Shown here: one piece after another, positions 9,006 through 18,026 of the stretch
How the letters are laid out: every line of letters begins with the position of its first letter
Numbering within the stretch: the stretch's first letter is position 1
From: an uncultured Microbulbifer sp.
Lineage (GTDB): Bacteria; Pseudomonadota; Gammaproteobacteria; Pseudomonadales; Cellvibrionaceae
Length of the DNA: 64,000 bases
Assembly (NCBI RefSeq): GCF_947504145.1
Contig: NZ_CANNGQ010000002.1
Location: 186,001 to 250,000, forward strand
Direction of reading: 5' to 3'
The notes under the pieces: generated by a model
Told to the model about the DNA's origin: nothing
The model's database searches: none
The model's input: only the letters and a program-made list of their open reading frames with translations
Position numbers and translations under genes: made by a program

Positions 9006-10339
9006 AGGGCGGCCTCGATGATCTGAATGCTGCGCAGTCGCGCGGTAAAGTCGTCTTGATGGATGGGCGCCGGGGCCCACAGGGTGTCAAAAATTTCCTG
9101 CGCCGAGAGGCCGGTTTTTTCCGCTATGGACTGGGCGATCTGTCGCTCTGCGCCTGGTTGCCGGTTTCGTACCAGCTTTTTCAGCAGTGGCTTGCGCGCC
9201 TGGTCAAACAGCAGCACGGCCCGGTTCTGGCGCCAGTAAAAATGTCCGCAGGCGCGGATATGTTCCATTAGCGAGCGGCGTTCACTGGCGGCGGGTGGTG
9301 CCATGGGGCCAAAGCGGCGGCTGCGGTTAGCGATCCAGGCGATGAGTGCGAGCAGTCCGGCAAAAAACAGTTCCAGGGTGTAGCGCTGGATCAGTGTGCC
9401 GAGCGTATCGAATCTGGGCTGGGTGATCATCACCAGGGCGCGCTCGCCCACCAGGTGGGCAAGAAAGTAGGCGTGATCGAATTCGCCAATGCGATCGTTC
9501 CGCCACAGGCCGCCGTCGGTCATCAGTGTCATGCGACCGCGGCCGCGCTCGTAATACACCAGCGGCGATTGAGTGGAGATTTTCTGAAAGGGCACCCAGT
9601 GCAGAGGGTTGCCATCCACGTCCGCATCCCTGTCGACGTCAGTGCCCTGGCCCATCATTTCGTGGGTAAACACCTTGCCGGGATCAAAGTAGAGGGCGTA
9701 GCTGGCACCGCTGTCGCTGGTTAGATTGACCAACCGCTCCGGGTCGACATCCGGGTTGCGGGGCGCTGACTCTTCCGCCGTCTCGTTGTCATCCGACACC
9801 GCTGGCGCTTCACCGCTGCTTTCTTCTTCTGCCAGCTTGCGGTTGTGGTCGCGCATCATTTCGCTGGCGGTCTTGCCCTGCAGGTCACTCGCGTCCTCGC
9901 CGAAGACCTCGCGCACCTGGCGATTGAAGTAGAGATCCAGGTCTCCGTTGGTCACTTCCAGCCCGAGGGTTGCCAGCAGCAGGTCCTGCTCGTTGTCACC
10001 GTCGCCACGGTGGGCGATGACAATAGCGTGGCCACCGGCTTCGATCCAGTCGAGCAATTCCCTCAGGCGGTCCTGGTTGTACACCTGGCTGGAACTGGCG
10101 AGAAACAGAGCGTCGCCGTCGTCCAGGGTGGAAACGATGGAAATATTGTCCGCGCGGCGATGATGGATATCCAGCTGGTCGAGGAACTGTTGTGCGGCGA
10201 GAAATGGGTTGCGGCGAGCCTCGGGGCCAAAGCCGAGATCAACTTCTTCCGTGTGCCGTTCGAAGAAGTACAAAAACAGGGTGCAGGCGGCGGTCAGCAG
10301 CAACAGGGTCCAGACGATGGCGATACGGCTCAGTTTCAC
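9002..10339 (-). CDS. DUF4350 domain membrane protein
   Basis: A 445-residue protein with an N-terminal membrane anchor (IVWTLLLLTAACTLFLYF, about 8-26), a periplasmic DUF4350 domain (NPFLAAQQFLDQL, then a GATase-like fold with DWIEAGGHAIVIAH near 108) and a second segment near 325 (LFFAGLLALIAWIA) before a cytosolic tail. DUF4350 genes often sit beside MoxR/DUF58 genes in actinobacteria and gammaproteobacteria. Function is unknown. A Glu/Ser-rich low-complexity stretch at about 170-205 may be a linker. The GTG start overlaps the upstream stop by four bases. Confidence 0.75.
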   Translation of the reverse strand: MKLSRIAIVWTLLLLTAACTLFLYFFERHTEEVDLGFGPEARRNPFLAAQQFLDQLDIHHRRADNISIVSTLDDGDALFLASSSQVYNQDRLRELLDWIEAGGHAIVIAHRGDGDNEQDLLLATLGLEVTNGDLDLYFNRQVREVFGEDASDLQGKTASEMMRDHNRKLAEEESSGEAPAVSDDNETAEESAPRNPDVDPERLVNLTSDSGASYALYFDPGKVFTHEMMGQGTDVDRDADVDGNPLHWVPFQKISTQSPLVYYERGRGRMTLMTDGGLWRNDRIGEFDHAYFLAHLVGERALVMITQPRFDTLGTLIQRYTLELFFAGLLALIAWIANRSRRFGPMAPPAASERRSLMEHIRACGHFYWRQNRAVLLFDQARKPLLKKLVRNRQPGAERQIAQSIAEKTGLSAQEIFDTLWAPAPIHQDDFTARLRSIQIIEAAL

Positions 10340-11988
10340 GGCTGCACCTCCTGTTTTTGATCGCGGTTACGGCCGCGTTCTCTGTCGCGATCGCGGATCG
10401 AATCTGTCTCGTGAAATACCTGCTGCCACTGGGTGCAGAGGTTTTCCAGTTGGGTACTTTGCGGTGGCTGGTGTGCGTAGGCCTGGCGTTGCCAGGTTTT
10501 TGTGAGCAGTCCAAAAAACTGTACCAGGGCGGGCTGCAGGCGCGGGTCCCGCTCCGCTTCCTGCCGTACCAGCAGCGCACACTCGGCTTCGGTGTGGTGG
10601 TCGCGGAACGCGCAGTCGAAGCGGGAGATCAGATTGGACAGGCTGGCCCGGTACAACAGTCCCATGGCCTCCCGTTGCTGGCCTGCGTTCCACAAGCGCA
10701 GTACTTCGTTGGTGACATCATCGGGCAGGCTTTCGCGGCGCACGTCCAGCCCGAACAGGGTTTCAGGGGTGTGACTCTCGGCAATTTTTTTCATCGGGCG
10801 GTAGCCAAGCAGTCCGCGCAGATGATCGCGGAAATGCCACAGCAGGTAAGCGACCAGGCTGATGGCGAGAATCCACAGCAGCACTTCGATGATGCCCGCA
10901 AGTAATGGACCGATACTCAGGTCTTCATCGGCGCCTTCGTCGATGTCGTCGTCACCGCCGAGCCCTTCCAGCCACTCGATAAACGCGATAAACCAGTCGG
11001 GGAAGCGGTATTCGCGGGATTCGAAATCCCGCAGTCGCCAGTTGCTGACCTTTTCTCGCTGGTGGAACTCGTCCTGTGCCAGTACCTCGTCGATCAGTAC
11101 TTCTGACTGTGCCGGAGTGGCGGCGTCGGCGTGTGCCGGTTGCGGACCGGCGAGGGTAGTGAGGAATAGCAGGCTGAGTGCGCAGACCAGAGAGGCCGCA
11201 GTCGATGTGGTTTTCGCGGTGCTGTGAGGTTGTGCGGTGCGTTGCTGCCGGGCGTCCAGCCGCGCGCGCAGTTTGCGAAAGTGAATCTCGATATCCCAGG
11301 CTTCCAGGTCCACCCGCCGGCCGATGTACAGCATGAATCCACCGCAGACATAAAAGGGTGCGACAGCGGCCATGATCAGCAGGCTGCAGCCGTTGGCGAT
11401 CCATGCGTAGGTTGCATTGCTGTCGTTTAGGATCGGCATCCAGTCTATTTCCAGCTGTTCGGGCAGCATCAGGTAGAGGAGTGCTGCCAGTCCCATCCCC
11501 AGAATCATTTCCACATGCACGCCGACAATATGCAGCCAGCTGGCCGCATTGGCGGCTTTGCGATGCAGCAGGGAGATGCGTGTAGACCGCGCTTTGCCGC
11601 GCGCGTTTTCCAACACCGTAACCGGTAGATCGAAAGCGCGGGTAAAACTGAGACGGCGCCAGGTCAGCCACGCAAACCAGTCTGTGCGATTGGCGCGGCG
11701 GAACTGGACGAGGGCCTCGCGGTTGCTCATGGGCTCGTTGAACAGCTTGCGGCTGGCCACCAGTAGCGGCAGGCGATCGAACAGGGGTTTCAGCCACCAC
11801 ACGGCAAAGATGACCCAGTTGGGGCTGTCTGAAAATAGCAGGGCGAGCACCAGGAACAGCACGGCGGCTGGCAGCAACCACAGGGTAGCCAGCTGCAGCC
11901 AGTGCCGGCGCGCCAACAGAATGCCCAGGTCGATGGATTCCCAACTGGAGCGCTGGCGTGCGCGTACGGCGAGTCGATCGAGATTCAC
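10336..11988 (-). CDS. DUF4129 domain multi-pass membrane protein
   Basis: A 550-residue membrane protein with several hydrophobic segments in the first 220 residues, another near 265-285 (SLVCALSLLFLTTLAG) and one near 365 (IIEVLLWILAISLVAYLL). The C-terminal cytosolic part carries the DUF4129 pattern (EVLRLWNAGQQREAMGLLYR). DUF4129 proteins are linked to transglutaminase/MoxR-type envelope operons; the biochemical role is unknown. The tail is rich in Arg/Asp repeats (DRDRERGRNRD). The GTG start at 11988 overlaps the SpoIIM-like gene by four bases. Confidence 0.75.
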   Translation of the reverse strand: MNLDRLAVRARQRSSWESIDLGILLARRHWLQLATLWLLPAAVLFLVLALLFSDSPNWVIFAVWWLKPLFDRLPLLVASRKLFNEPMSNREALVQFRRANRTDWFAWLTWRRLSFTRAFDLPVTVLENARGKARSTRISLLHRKAANAASWLHIVGVHVEMILGMGLAALLYLMLPEQLEIDWMPILNDSNATYAWIANGCSLLIMAAVAPFYVCGGFMLYIGRRVDLEAWDIEIHFRKLRARLDARQQRTAQPHSTAKTTSTAASLVCALSLLFLTTLAGPQPAHADAATPAQSEVLIDEVLAQDEFHQREKVSNWRLRDFESREYRFPDWFIAFIEWLEGLGGDDDIDEGADEDLSIGPLLAGIIEVLLWILAISLVAYLLWHFRDHLRGLLGYRPMKKIAESHTPETLFGLDVRRESLPDDVTNEVLRLWNAGQQREAMGLLYRASLSNLISRFDCAFRDHHTEAECALLVRQEAERDPRLQPALVQFFGLLTKTWQRQAYAHQPPQSTQLENLCTQWQQVFHETDSIRDRDRERGRNRDQKQEVQP

Positions 11989-12989
11989 AGCCGGCCTCCC
12001 GCACTTGGGGTGGTGGGCAGGCGTCTGCCGGCCAGAAAGCAGTAACCCAGCACCAGCAGCCAGAAAAAACTGCCTACGGCGAGTTTCACCGCAATGCTGA
12101 CTTCGGTACTGGAAGACCAGAAAGCTTCGAGGAAGGCGGCGATCACCAGCATCAGGAAAGTGCCGTACATGATTTTCATCGCCTCGCGCCCGGCTTCGCG
12201 CAGGGATTGCCGGCGGGTCATATTACCGGGCGATACCAGCGAATGACCCAGGCGCAGTCCAGCGGCGCCGGCGAATACGATGGCGGTCAGTTCAAAGGCG
12301 CCGTGGCCTATCACAAACGGATAGAACGTCGTAACAAACCCCACCCGGGTGATGTGCCCGAATATCGCGCCGAGAAACACGCCGTTGAACACGATAAAAA
12401 ATATGGAGCCAATACCGAACAGAATACCGGAGGCAAAGGTGCGAAAGGCGATGCCGATATTGTTCTTGATATAAAACCCGAACATCTGCAGGTCGGTATC
12501 GGAGCCGCGCTCGCGGCCCAGTACCTGGTTGGCCGGGTCGTACATGGACTCGATCTGCAGCACCTGCTCGGGGGACAGGACGGCGTAGACCAGGGAATCA
12601 TTAAAGTAACTGCCGAGGCCCATCACCAGTGCCGGTGCCAGAAACAGTGCGCAGGACAGCCATACAAACCGGGCCTGTTCGCGCAGGGCGCGCGGGAAGC
12701 CGCTAAACAGGTATTCCAGCCAGCGATTCCTGGAAACGGACTTTTCCTGATACAGGCGTTGGTGGCAGGCCATCACCAACTGGTTGAGCCGCGCGATCAG
12801 GTTGCTGGTGTACTGGCGCTCCTTGGCGACGGCCAGCTGCTGGCACAGGCGACGGTAGCTCGCCGGCAGGTCCTCAACCATCGCGCTGCCGTTGGCTTCA
12901 ATCGGTGCGTGTTTACAGTAGCCGGCGAGGGTGTTTTCCAGCTGCAGCCACAGGCTCTGGTGGCGCTGTTCAAAATCCCGCTGTTTCAT
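11985..12989 (-). CDS. SpoIIM/DUF95 family integral membrane protein
   Basis: A 334-residue membrane protein with a soluble helical N-terminus (QRDFEQRHQSLWLQLENTL) and about five membrane segments from residue 110 on. The conserved block RVGFVTTFYPFVIGHGAFELTAI marks the stage II sporulation protein M (DUF95) family. In non-sporulating Gram-negatives this family is regularly encoded with RDD, DUF58 and MoxR genes; no sporulation role is implied. The ATG start overlaps the stop of the RDD gene by four bases. Confidence 0.85.
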   Translation of the reverse strand: MKQRDFEQRHQSLWLQLENTLAGYCKHAPIEANGSAMVEDLPASYRRLCQQLAVAKERQYTSNLIARLNQLVMACHQRLYQEKSVSRNRWLEYLFSGFPRALREQARFVWLSCALFLAPALVMGLGSYFNDSLVYAVLSPEQVLQIESMYDPANQVLGRERGSDTDLQMFGFYIKNNIGIAFRTFASGILFGIGSIFFIVFNGVFLGAIFGHITRVGFVTTFYPFVIGHGAFELTAIVFAGAAGLRLGHSLVSPGNMTRRQSLREAGREAMKIMYGTFLMLVIAAFLEAFWSSSTEVSIAVKLAVGSFFWLLVLGYCFLAGRRLPTTPSAGGRL

Positions 12990-13768
12990 TGGCCACCCAC
13001 TTGTCTATCGGCACTTCTCAGGTTGTCGTCCGCGGAGCGCGCGCCGAGCAACCAGCGGCCGATGCCGTGCAATCGATTCAGTCCGTCGTCGCCGGGTTTG
13101 CCGGTCACGGGTTGCAGCAGATCCGCCAGTTCCTGTTGCCGGGCGCGGCTCAATTCACCGCTGCGCTCAACAAGGCTCACGATGGCTTGCTGGTCTTCCA
13201 GTTGCAGCCCCCGCGGTGGTGCCATGGGGGTGACCTGGGGCAGTGCGGCCGGTGCCGCCGCCTGGTCCCGGTGAACGACAAGGGTGCCGGCAGCGTGGTC
13301 ACCCAGGCGCTGGAAATCCCGGCTGCAGGTCATGCTGATAATCCCGGCGCAATAACCGAACGGCAGGAAATCCGCAAAGCGCAACAGGTTGCGCATGATG
13401 GAAGGGCCCCAGCCGATGGGCGTGAGATTGTCGTTCACTACGGCGATAGAAAAGGCCCGCTTGCCCGGGGTCTGGCCTCCGCGCAACACTTCAAAAACAA
13501 CCGGGTAAAACCACTCCAGCAGGAATGAAATCAGTAGCCAGAGTCCAACCCCGGCGTTGCCGGCAAAAGTGACCGCAATTCCCAAAATGACAAGGATCAC
13601 CGTCCGGTAAAAGAGATCGACCGAGTAGGCCAGCAGGCGCGGAACAGGGCCGGCTAATCGGCTGGTGAGATCGATACCCTCGGGCGTTTCAATTTCGTAC
13701 AGGGTGTCGAGGCCGGTGATTTCGGCAGACGGATTCGGCGAGTGGGGTTGCGTGCTGGAATTGTGCAT
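12986..13768 (-). CDS. RDD family membrane protein
   Basis: A 260-residue protein. The RDD domain (RLAGPVPRLLAYSVDLFYR, then GQTPGKRAFSIAVV and the second membrane region with DFLPFGYCAGI) covers residues about 38-165. A soluble charged tail follows. RDD proteins are two- to three-helix membrane proteins, some acting in ion homeostasis; the role here is unknown. This is the first gene of the six-gene minus-strand operon that ends with DUF58. The promoter is expected just upstream of 13768. Confidence 0.8.
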   Translation of the reverse strand: MHNSSTQPHSPNPSAEITGLDTLYEIETPEGIDLTSRLAGPVPRLLAYSVDLFYRTVILVILGIAVTFAGNAGVGLWLLISFLLEWFYPVVFEVLRGGQTPGKRAFSIAVVNDNLTPIGWGPSIMRNLLRFADFLPFGYCAGIISMTCSRDFQRLGDHAAGTLVVHRDQAAAPAALPQVTPMAPPRGLQLEDQQAIVSLVERSGELSRARQQELADLLQPVTGKPGDDGLNRLHGIGRWLLGARSADDNLRSADRQVGGQ

Positions 13769-13831
13769 CGGGCAGAGCTACGGCTTGGGCGGCATGGAAT
13801 GCTGGCGGGTGGTGAGCAGTTGCAAACGGCA

Positions 13832-13867
13832 GCGGCGGAAAGGCAATTTGAAGAACCTTTCCGCCGC
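13832..13867. terminator. Strong hairpin after the 250-residue membrane protein gene
   Basis: GCGGCGGAAAGG (13832-13843) pairs perfectly over 12 bp with CCTTTCCGCCGC (13856-13867), with a 12-base loop. It lies seven bases beyond the stop of the gene at 13875. No T run follows on the minus strand, so termination or mRNA 3' protection are both possible. Confidence 0.6.
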
Positions 13868-13874
13868 GGGGAAA

Positions 13875-14627
13875 TCAGATTTCCGGGTTGGTTTCATGTC
13901 CGCCAAACATATTGCGATACAGAATGCCGTAGGCAATGCTGAGGGTCGGAATCGCCCAGATCAGGCCGATAATCAGCGCCAGAAAACCGGCGATGTACAA
14001 CAGCATCATCACGATGAAAAAGCCGAACACGGGGAACCAGTGTTTGGTTACCGCTTTGCGGGAGGTCTCCAGTGCCTGCCAGGGACCGAGGTTCTTGTCC
14101 ACGATCAGCGGCAGCAGCATCATGTAGCCGATCATCAGGTAAATACCGGGCAGAACCAGCAGTACAAAGCCGAGGCCTACCAGCAGGTACATCAGGATCA
14201 TACCCAGTGCCAGCGGCAGGACTTTGTCAAAATGGGCAAACACCTCGGTCGCGGAAACTTCTTCGTCCCGTGCGATTTTGACGCCGATCATCATCATGCC
14301 GGCAATGACTGGGGTGGTGCCAACAAGGATGATCAGGTTGGACAGGATAGCGCCAACGCCGGCGTTGGCTTCCGGGTTGGAAAGCGATTGGCCGGTAATC
14401 AGTGAGGCCACAACGGCAATAGCAATATAGGCCACCATATACAGCAGCAGACCCAGCCAAATGGTGCCCTTGTTGCCTTTGGTTTTGGCCCAGGCCTCAC
14501 TCAGAGTATCGCCGATGGCGACCTGGTAATCCCCCGCCAGTGCACCGGGGATGGACCCCATATTGGCGCTGCTGGCCTGGTCCCCTGCCAGTTCAGCCTG
14601 GGGCGCATTGTAAATATCACTGCTCAT
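13875..14627 (-). CDS. Multi-pass membrane protein, unknown family
   Basis: A 250-residue protein with a soluble N-terminus (about 50 residues) and six predicted membrane segments, including IWLGLLLYMVAYIAIAV, LSNLIILVGTTPVIAGMMM, the double segment around ALGMILMYLLVGLGFVLLVL and FFIVMMLLYIAGFLALI. The frame is open to 14987, but the ATG at 14627 (MSSDIYNAPQ) has a GGAA box in the preceding ten bases and is preferred. The N-terminal TLSEAWAKTKGNKGTIWLG recalls DUF975/GPDPase-membrane-type proteins, without a firm assignment. It is separated from the RDD operon by a strong hairpin. Confidence 0.7.
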   Translation of the reverse strand: MSSDIYNAPQAELAGDQASSANMGSIPGALAGDYQVAIGDTLSEAWAKTKGNKGTIWLGLLLYMVAYIAIAVVASLITGQSLSNPEANAGVGAILSNLIILVGTTPVIAGMMMIGVKIARDEEVSATEVFAHFDKVLPLALGMILMYLLVGLGFVLLVLPGIYLMIGYMMLLPLIVDKNLGPWQALETSRKAVTKHWFPVFGFFIVMMLLYIAGFLALIIGLIWAIPTLSIAYGILYRNMFGGHETNPEI

Positions 14628-14848
14628 GGTCGAAATTCCTTGATCGAATTTTTTGTCTTTATTGATGCCGGCGGTAGTTCCGAGTCCGGTCTCCCTGTAA
14701 CAATCCGATACCGGCAACAGGGCCTGCAACGATAACACAGGTAAAGCGATGGTTGGCGCCATAACCCCGTCGGTGTAAGCGTGTGTAATTGGCGCCATCA
14801 TGACGCTACTATTGCGCTCTGTTGTCTGATAGAAATGGTGGATGGTTG

Positions 14849-15502
14849 ATGGAAAAGCGGTTGATGGGGAAGTTGCTGGTGAAACTAGCGCTGTGCCTGG
14901 TTGTGATTGCGGCTGTCTATGCCGCGCTGCCCTGGTACTCCGCGAAACAGCTGATCGAGGCTGCCCACCACGAAGATACGGCTGCACTCGAGCGCTATGT
15001 CGACTTTCCGCAATTGCGCTTCAACATTCGCCGGCGGCTCAACGACGAAGTGCAGGAATCCGTCGGCACCAATGTGCCCCCGGAGCTGGGCGGCCTGCTC
15101 ACGGCCGGAGCCGATCTGATTCTCGGGCCGCTGGTGGATCGGCTGATCAGCCCCCAGGGGATTTCCGATCTGATCCAGGGGCAGAAAGACTGGCGCGAGC
15201 TCGAGCGCGACCTGGAACGGGCGCTTGGCGGTGCTGGAGCTTCGCCACCGTCCGCTCCATCGACTTCACTATCTCCACAGCAGCCACCAGCACCACCCTC
15301 TGCGACTGAGGACAAAGTCGCGGCGGATCCGCACGATCATCACTGGCGACTTCGCCACTGGTATTTCAGCGGGCTCAATACGGTCGGTGTCATCTGTGGG
15401 AATAAAGAAGATGATACCGGGGTGAAGCTTTTACTGCGGCGCAGCGGCCTGCGCTGGCAGCTGGTGGATATGCATCTAATCAATTCAGAAAACGGGGAAT
15501 AA
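14849..15502 (+). CDS. DUF2939 domain protein
   Basis: A 217-residue protein with one N-terminal membrane segment (LALCLVVIAAVYAALPWYSA) followed by a periplasmic DUF2939 domain (LIEAAHHEDTAALERYVDFPQLR and similar), a Ser/Pro-rich linker (about 130-152) and a small C-terminal beta domain (LLLRRSGLRWQLVDMHL). The ATG at 14849 is preferred over a TTG nine codons upstream. Function is unknown. The next gene starts six bases after its stop, so the pair is probably an operon. Confidence 0.75.
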   Translation: MEKRLMGKLLVKLALCLVVIAAVYAALPWYSAKQLIEAAHHEDTAALERYVDFPQLRFNIRRRLNDEVQESVGTNVPPELGGLLTAGADLILGPLVDRLISPQGISDLIQGQKDWRELERDLERALGGAGASPPSAPSTSLSPQQPPAPPSATEDKVAADPHDHHWRLRHWYFSGLNTVGVICGNKEDDTGVKLLLRRSGLRWQLVDMHLINSENGE

Positions 15503-15507
15503 CGAGA

Positions 15508-15897
15508 ATGGCAATTGCACTGGAAATGCACGACTCAAAAAATGTATTTGGTGAGGCACTTATTCCCTGTAGTAGCGACCCGCTGACCGGATTTTTCCGC
15601 GATGGCTGCTGTAATACCAACGATCAGGATCTGGGCTCTCATACCGTGTGTGTCGAGGTGAGCCGGGATTTTCTGCGCTTTTCCCGCGAGCGCGGCAATG
15701 ACCTGAGTACGCCTGTCGAAGAGTTTGGTTTTCCTGGACTGAATCCCGGTGACCGCTGGTGCCTGTGCGCAGCGCGCTGGCTGGAAGCCCAACAGGCCGA
15801 TATGGCACCGCGGGTATTTTTACAGCGCACCCATGTACGCGCTCTGGAAATTGTGCCACTGGAAGTGTTGCGTGAGTACGCGGCAGATCTGAATTGA
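15508..15897 (+). CDS. DUF2237 family protein
   Basis: A 129-residue soluble protein with the very conserved DUF2237 blocks CSSDPLTGFFRDGCCNT, HTVCVEVSRDFLRFSRERGND and FGFPGLNPGDRWCLCAARW. Four or more invariant cysteines suggest metal or redox chemistry, but no activity is established for the family. The length is normal. It directly follows the DUF2939 gene with a GAGA-type ribosome site inside the five-base gap. Confidence 0.9.
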   Translation: MAIALEMHDSKNVFGEALIPCSSDPLTGFFRDGCCNTNDQDLGSHTVCVEVSRDFLRFSRERGNDLSTPVEEFGFPGLNPGDRWCLCAARWLEAQQADMAPRVFLQRTHVRALEIVPLEVLREYAADLN

Positions 15898-16215
15898 CAG
15901 AGGCTGGAAAAGGCCGTGATACAGGAAGAAGGCGGTAGAGAAAAGGCGCAGGTATTCGCAGAAATTAAAAGCGCTCTGAAGCAAGCCATCCTGGCTTACC
16001 CAGAGCCAGCCTCACGGCTGATAACCAACTCACAGGATGAACATTGTTGGTGAGCGCGGTTTCCGTTCCGGCTGGTGACTCTCTTCAGAGTCGCCCTGCC
16101 CGCTCAGTGGATAGAATGCGCCGGTAGCGCGGATTAAACAATAGCCCTTTTTAGCCCAATTCGATGAAGCTTCCATGAAACTGTGACCGGACTGCGGTGT
16201 TTCGTTCTCGTCTGA
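15898..16215. other. 318-bp intergenic region, one possible 45-codon ORF
   Basis: The left half contains a short plus-strand ORF, listed separately. The right half (16054-16215) holds GC-rich sequence followed by an AT-richer stretch before the convergent regulator gene. I see no RNA gene or clear terminator with a T run. Confidence 0.4.
15916..16053 (+). CDS. Possible small protein (45 residues)
   Basis: A GTG at 15916, with GGAAAAGG just upstream, opens 45 codons ending at a TGA at 16051-16053. The product starts VIQEEGGREKAQVFAE and ends in DEHCW. It is hydrophilic and helical in the first half. It begins 19 bases after the DUF2237 stop and could be its operon mate. Length alone gives little statistical support; conservation in relatives would decide. 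Confidence 0.25.
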   Translation: MIQEEGGREKAQVFAEIKSALKQAILAYPEPASRLITNSQDEHCW

Positions 16216-17016
16216 CTAAATTAACCCTTCATTCATGCATTTCGAAATCAGCTGACCGGTGGTTTTACAGTCGGCTTTTTTCAGAATGTTTTTCCTGTGG
16301 TTTTTCACCGTGTTGGGAGAAATATTCATGATGCTGGCAATATCGATGCTGGTTCTCCCTGCAGAGAGCAGGTCGAGAACTTCAAGTTCCCGCTTGGTAA
16401 ATACCGATTGGGTGGCCATGGGCCTGTCTTGCTCATCGAATACGTCGATGTTGAGAAAGCTTTCCTGGCCGTGCAGATTGAGCAGCGAGAGTTTGTAATT
16501 GTTGCGAGTGGTCAGGTGAGAAATGTCGGTATGGATACCGAGGGTTTTTGTTACCCCGCCATTGTCATCGGTGGCCAGAATAATCGCCTGATGGTTGAAA
16601 AGTCGGTAACTGCCGTCGGCCACACGCAGGCGCCCACTGTAGGAAATTTTGTAATCCGTTACCCGCTCGATGCCAATCCGGTGTTTGATGATGGAAAGCG
16701 CGGTTTCTTCGGCGCGCGCGGCAAATGGCATATCTTCCGGGTGGCCCCGATCGATGATGGATTGAATGGTGGTGGTCTTGTGATTCAGCCCCAGAATACT
16801 TTCGATCGCCGGACTGACCAGCATCGGCTTTTCCAGATTGAAAAAATCGAGCACATAGTAATAAGCGCTGCCGGCGCTGAATGTAGTCGCAATAAACTGG
16901 TCCAGTTCATGGCGCTGGTGCGAGCTATCCGTATCCTTTTTGGCAAAAAAATCGGGAATATTATGCCAGGCGCGATGTATCAGGCTTTTTTCCGGTTGTA
17001 AAAAATCTGATGCCAT
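16216..17016 (-). CDS. PAS-LuxR transcriptional regulator, paralog 1
   Basis: A 266-residue regulator. A PAS-like sensor region covers about 40-180 (FYNL-type start YYYVLDFFNLEKP, then HPEDMPFAARAEE and FRV-like LRVADGSYRLFNHQ). The C-terminal LuxR/GerE helix-turn-helix is FTKRELEVLDLLSAGRTSIDIA followed by SPNTVKNHRKNILKKADC (given in parts). The first in-frame start (TTG, 17097) is less likely than the ATG at 17016, which has GGAG six bases upstream. The adjacent gene at 17229 is a paralog of almost the same length. The ligand is unknown. Confidence 0.8.
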   Translation of the reverse strand: MASDFLQPEKSLIHRAWHNIPDFFAKKDTDSSHQRHELDQFIATTFSAGSAYYYVLDFFNLEKPMLVSPAIESILGLNHKTTTIQSIIDRGHPEDMPFAARAEETALSIIKHRIGIERVTDYKISYSGRLRVADGSYRLFNHQAIILATDDNGGVTKTLGIHTDISHLTTRNNYKLSLLNLHGQESFLNIDVFDEQDRPMATQSVFTKRELEVLDLLSAGRTSIDIASIMNISPNTVKNHRKNILKKADCKTTGQLISKCMNEGLI

Positions 17017-17228
17017 TGGCTCCGCCCCGTCGATTTTTTCTTGTTCGTGCCAGCACCGGTCCCTGACCCGTGCCGAATTGTGATTTTCGTCACACAATGT
17101 TTTGTGTTTATAGCAATAAATCGGCGCCTGGCACAGATTTCTTTAGACGAATGATCAATTATTTATTTCTGAGTACCTGTCCCGGTCTCCGGGGTGCTGG
17201 CTAAGCGCGGACAGGCAGTTTTGGCAGG

Positions 17229-18026
17229 TTAGATAAGGCCTTCTGTGATACACAGGGCGAGCAGCTGGCTCATATTCTGACAGCCCCCCTTTTTCAGAAT
17301 CCGTTTGCGGTGATTTTTGATCGTGTATTCGGAGAGCTGCAAATCCCGACCAATCTCCGCACTGGTCATTCCTCTGGCCACCCGTTCGATGACTGAAATT
17401 TCCCGCTGGGTAAATATCGGTGGCGCGGACCGCACATTCTGCACATTGCCATCCACCACCAGGTCGAGATAAGAGGGCTCGCCACGCATCCCGATCAGCG
17501 AGAGCCGTTGATTGTTGGTGCTGGTCAGGTGGGAGATGTCCGTGTGCACATTCAGCGACTTGCCAACGCCACCCTGACTATCGGTAGTGAGCACCACAGA
17601 CTGGTGGTTGAACAAATGATAACTGCCATCCTTTACCCTGAAGCGGAAGCAGTAGGAGATTTTGTAGTCGGTCACCTTGTGCATGCCGATCTTTTCCTGG
17701 AACAGTCGGATGGCGGTGGCCTCAGCACGCGCTACAAAATCCATATCGTCCGGGTGCATCTGATCGAGGATATCCTGGAAGGTGACAGACTCCAGGCTGA
17801 GGTCGTGGATCTGCTCTACCTCCGGGCTGACATACAGCAGGTCGAGGTCAAACAAGTCGAACACATAGTGATAGAAGGGGCCATTGCTGAAAATGGAGCT
17901 GATCAGCTCATTTACCCGAAATTGTGCCAGCTCCGTCTTGCGCTGTGCGAACAGCTCCTTGCGGCTTCCCCACACATCTTTCAGCAGTTCCGTTTGTGGC
18001 TTTTGCTCAAGGATCTTCTCGGCCAC
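17229..18026 (-). CDS. PAS-LuxR transcriptional regulator, paralog 2
   Basis: A 265-residue paralog of the neighbouring regulator. It shares YHYVFDLFDLD, MHPDDMDFVARAEATA, HKVTDYKISYCFRFRVKDG, the block VHTDISHL and the C-terminal helix-turn-helix (FTQREISVIERVARGMT, then SEYTIKNHRKRILKKGGC). The frame stays open to 18125, but the GTG at 18026 has AGAAGGA nine bases upstream and gives the same length as the paralog. PAS domains sense small molecules, light or redox; the signal is unknown. It lies 212 bp upstream of paralog 1 on the same strand. Confidence 0.8.
   Translation of the reverse strand: MAEKILEQKPQTELLKDVWGSRKELFAQRKTELAQFRVNELISSIFSNGPFYHYVFDLFDLDLLYVSPEVEQIHDLSLESVTFQDILDQMHPDDMDFVARAEATAIRLFQEKIGMHKVTDYKISYCFRFRVKDGSYHLFNHQSVVLTTDSQGGVGKSLNVHTDISHLTSTNNQRLSLIGMRGEPSYLDLVVDGNVQNVRSAPPIFTQREISVIERVARGMTSAEIGRDLQLSEYTIKNHRKRILKKGGCQNMSQLLALCITEGLI

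Noticed and set aside
11958..13274. 438-codon open frame on the plus strand
   Set aside because: Antisense to the SpoIIM and RDD genes, whose four-base overlaps and domain motifs mark the real strand.
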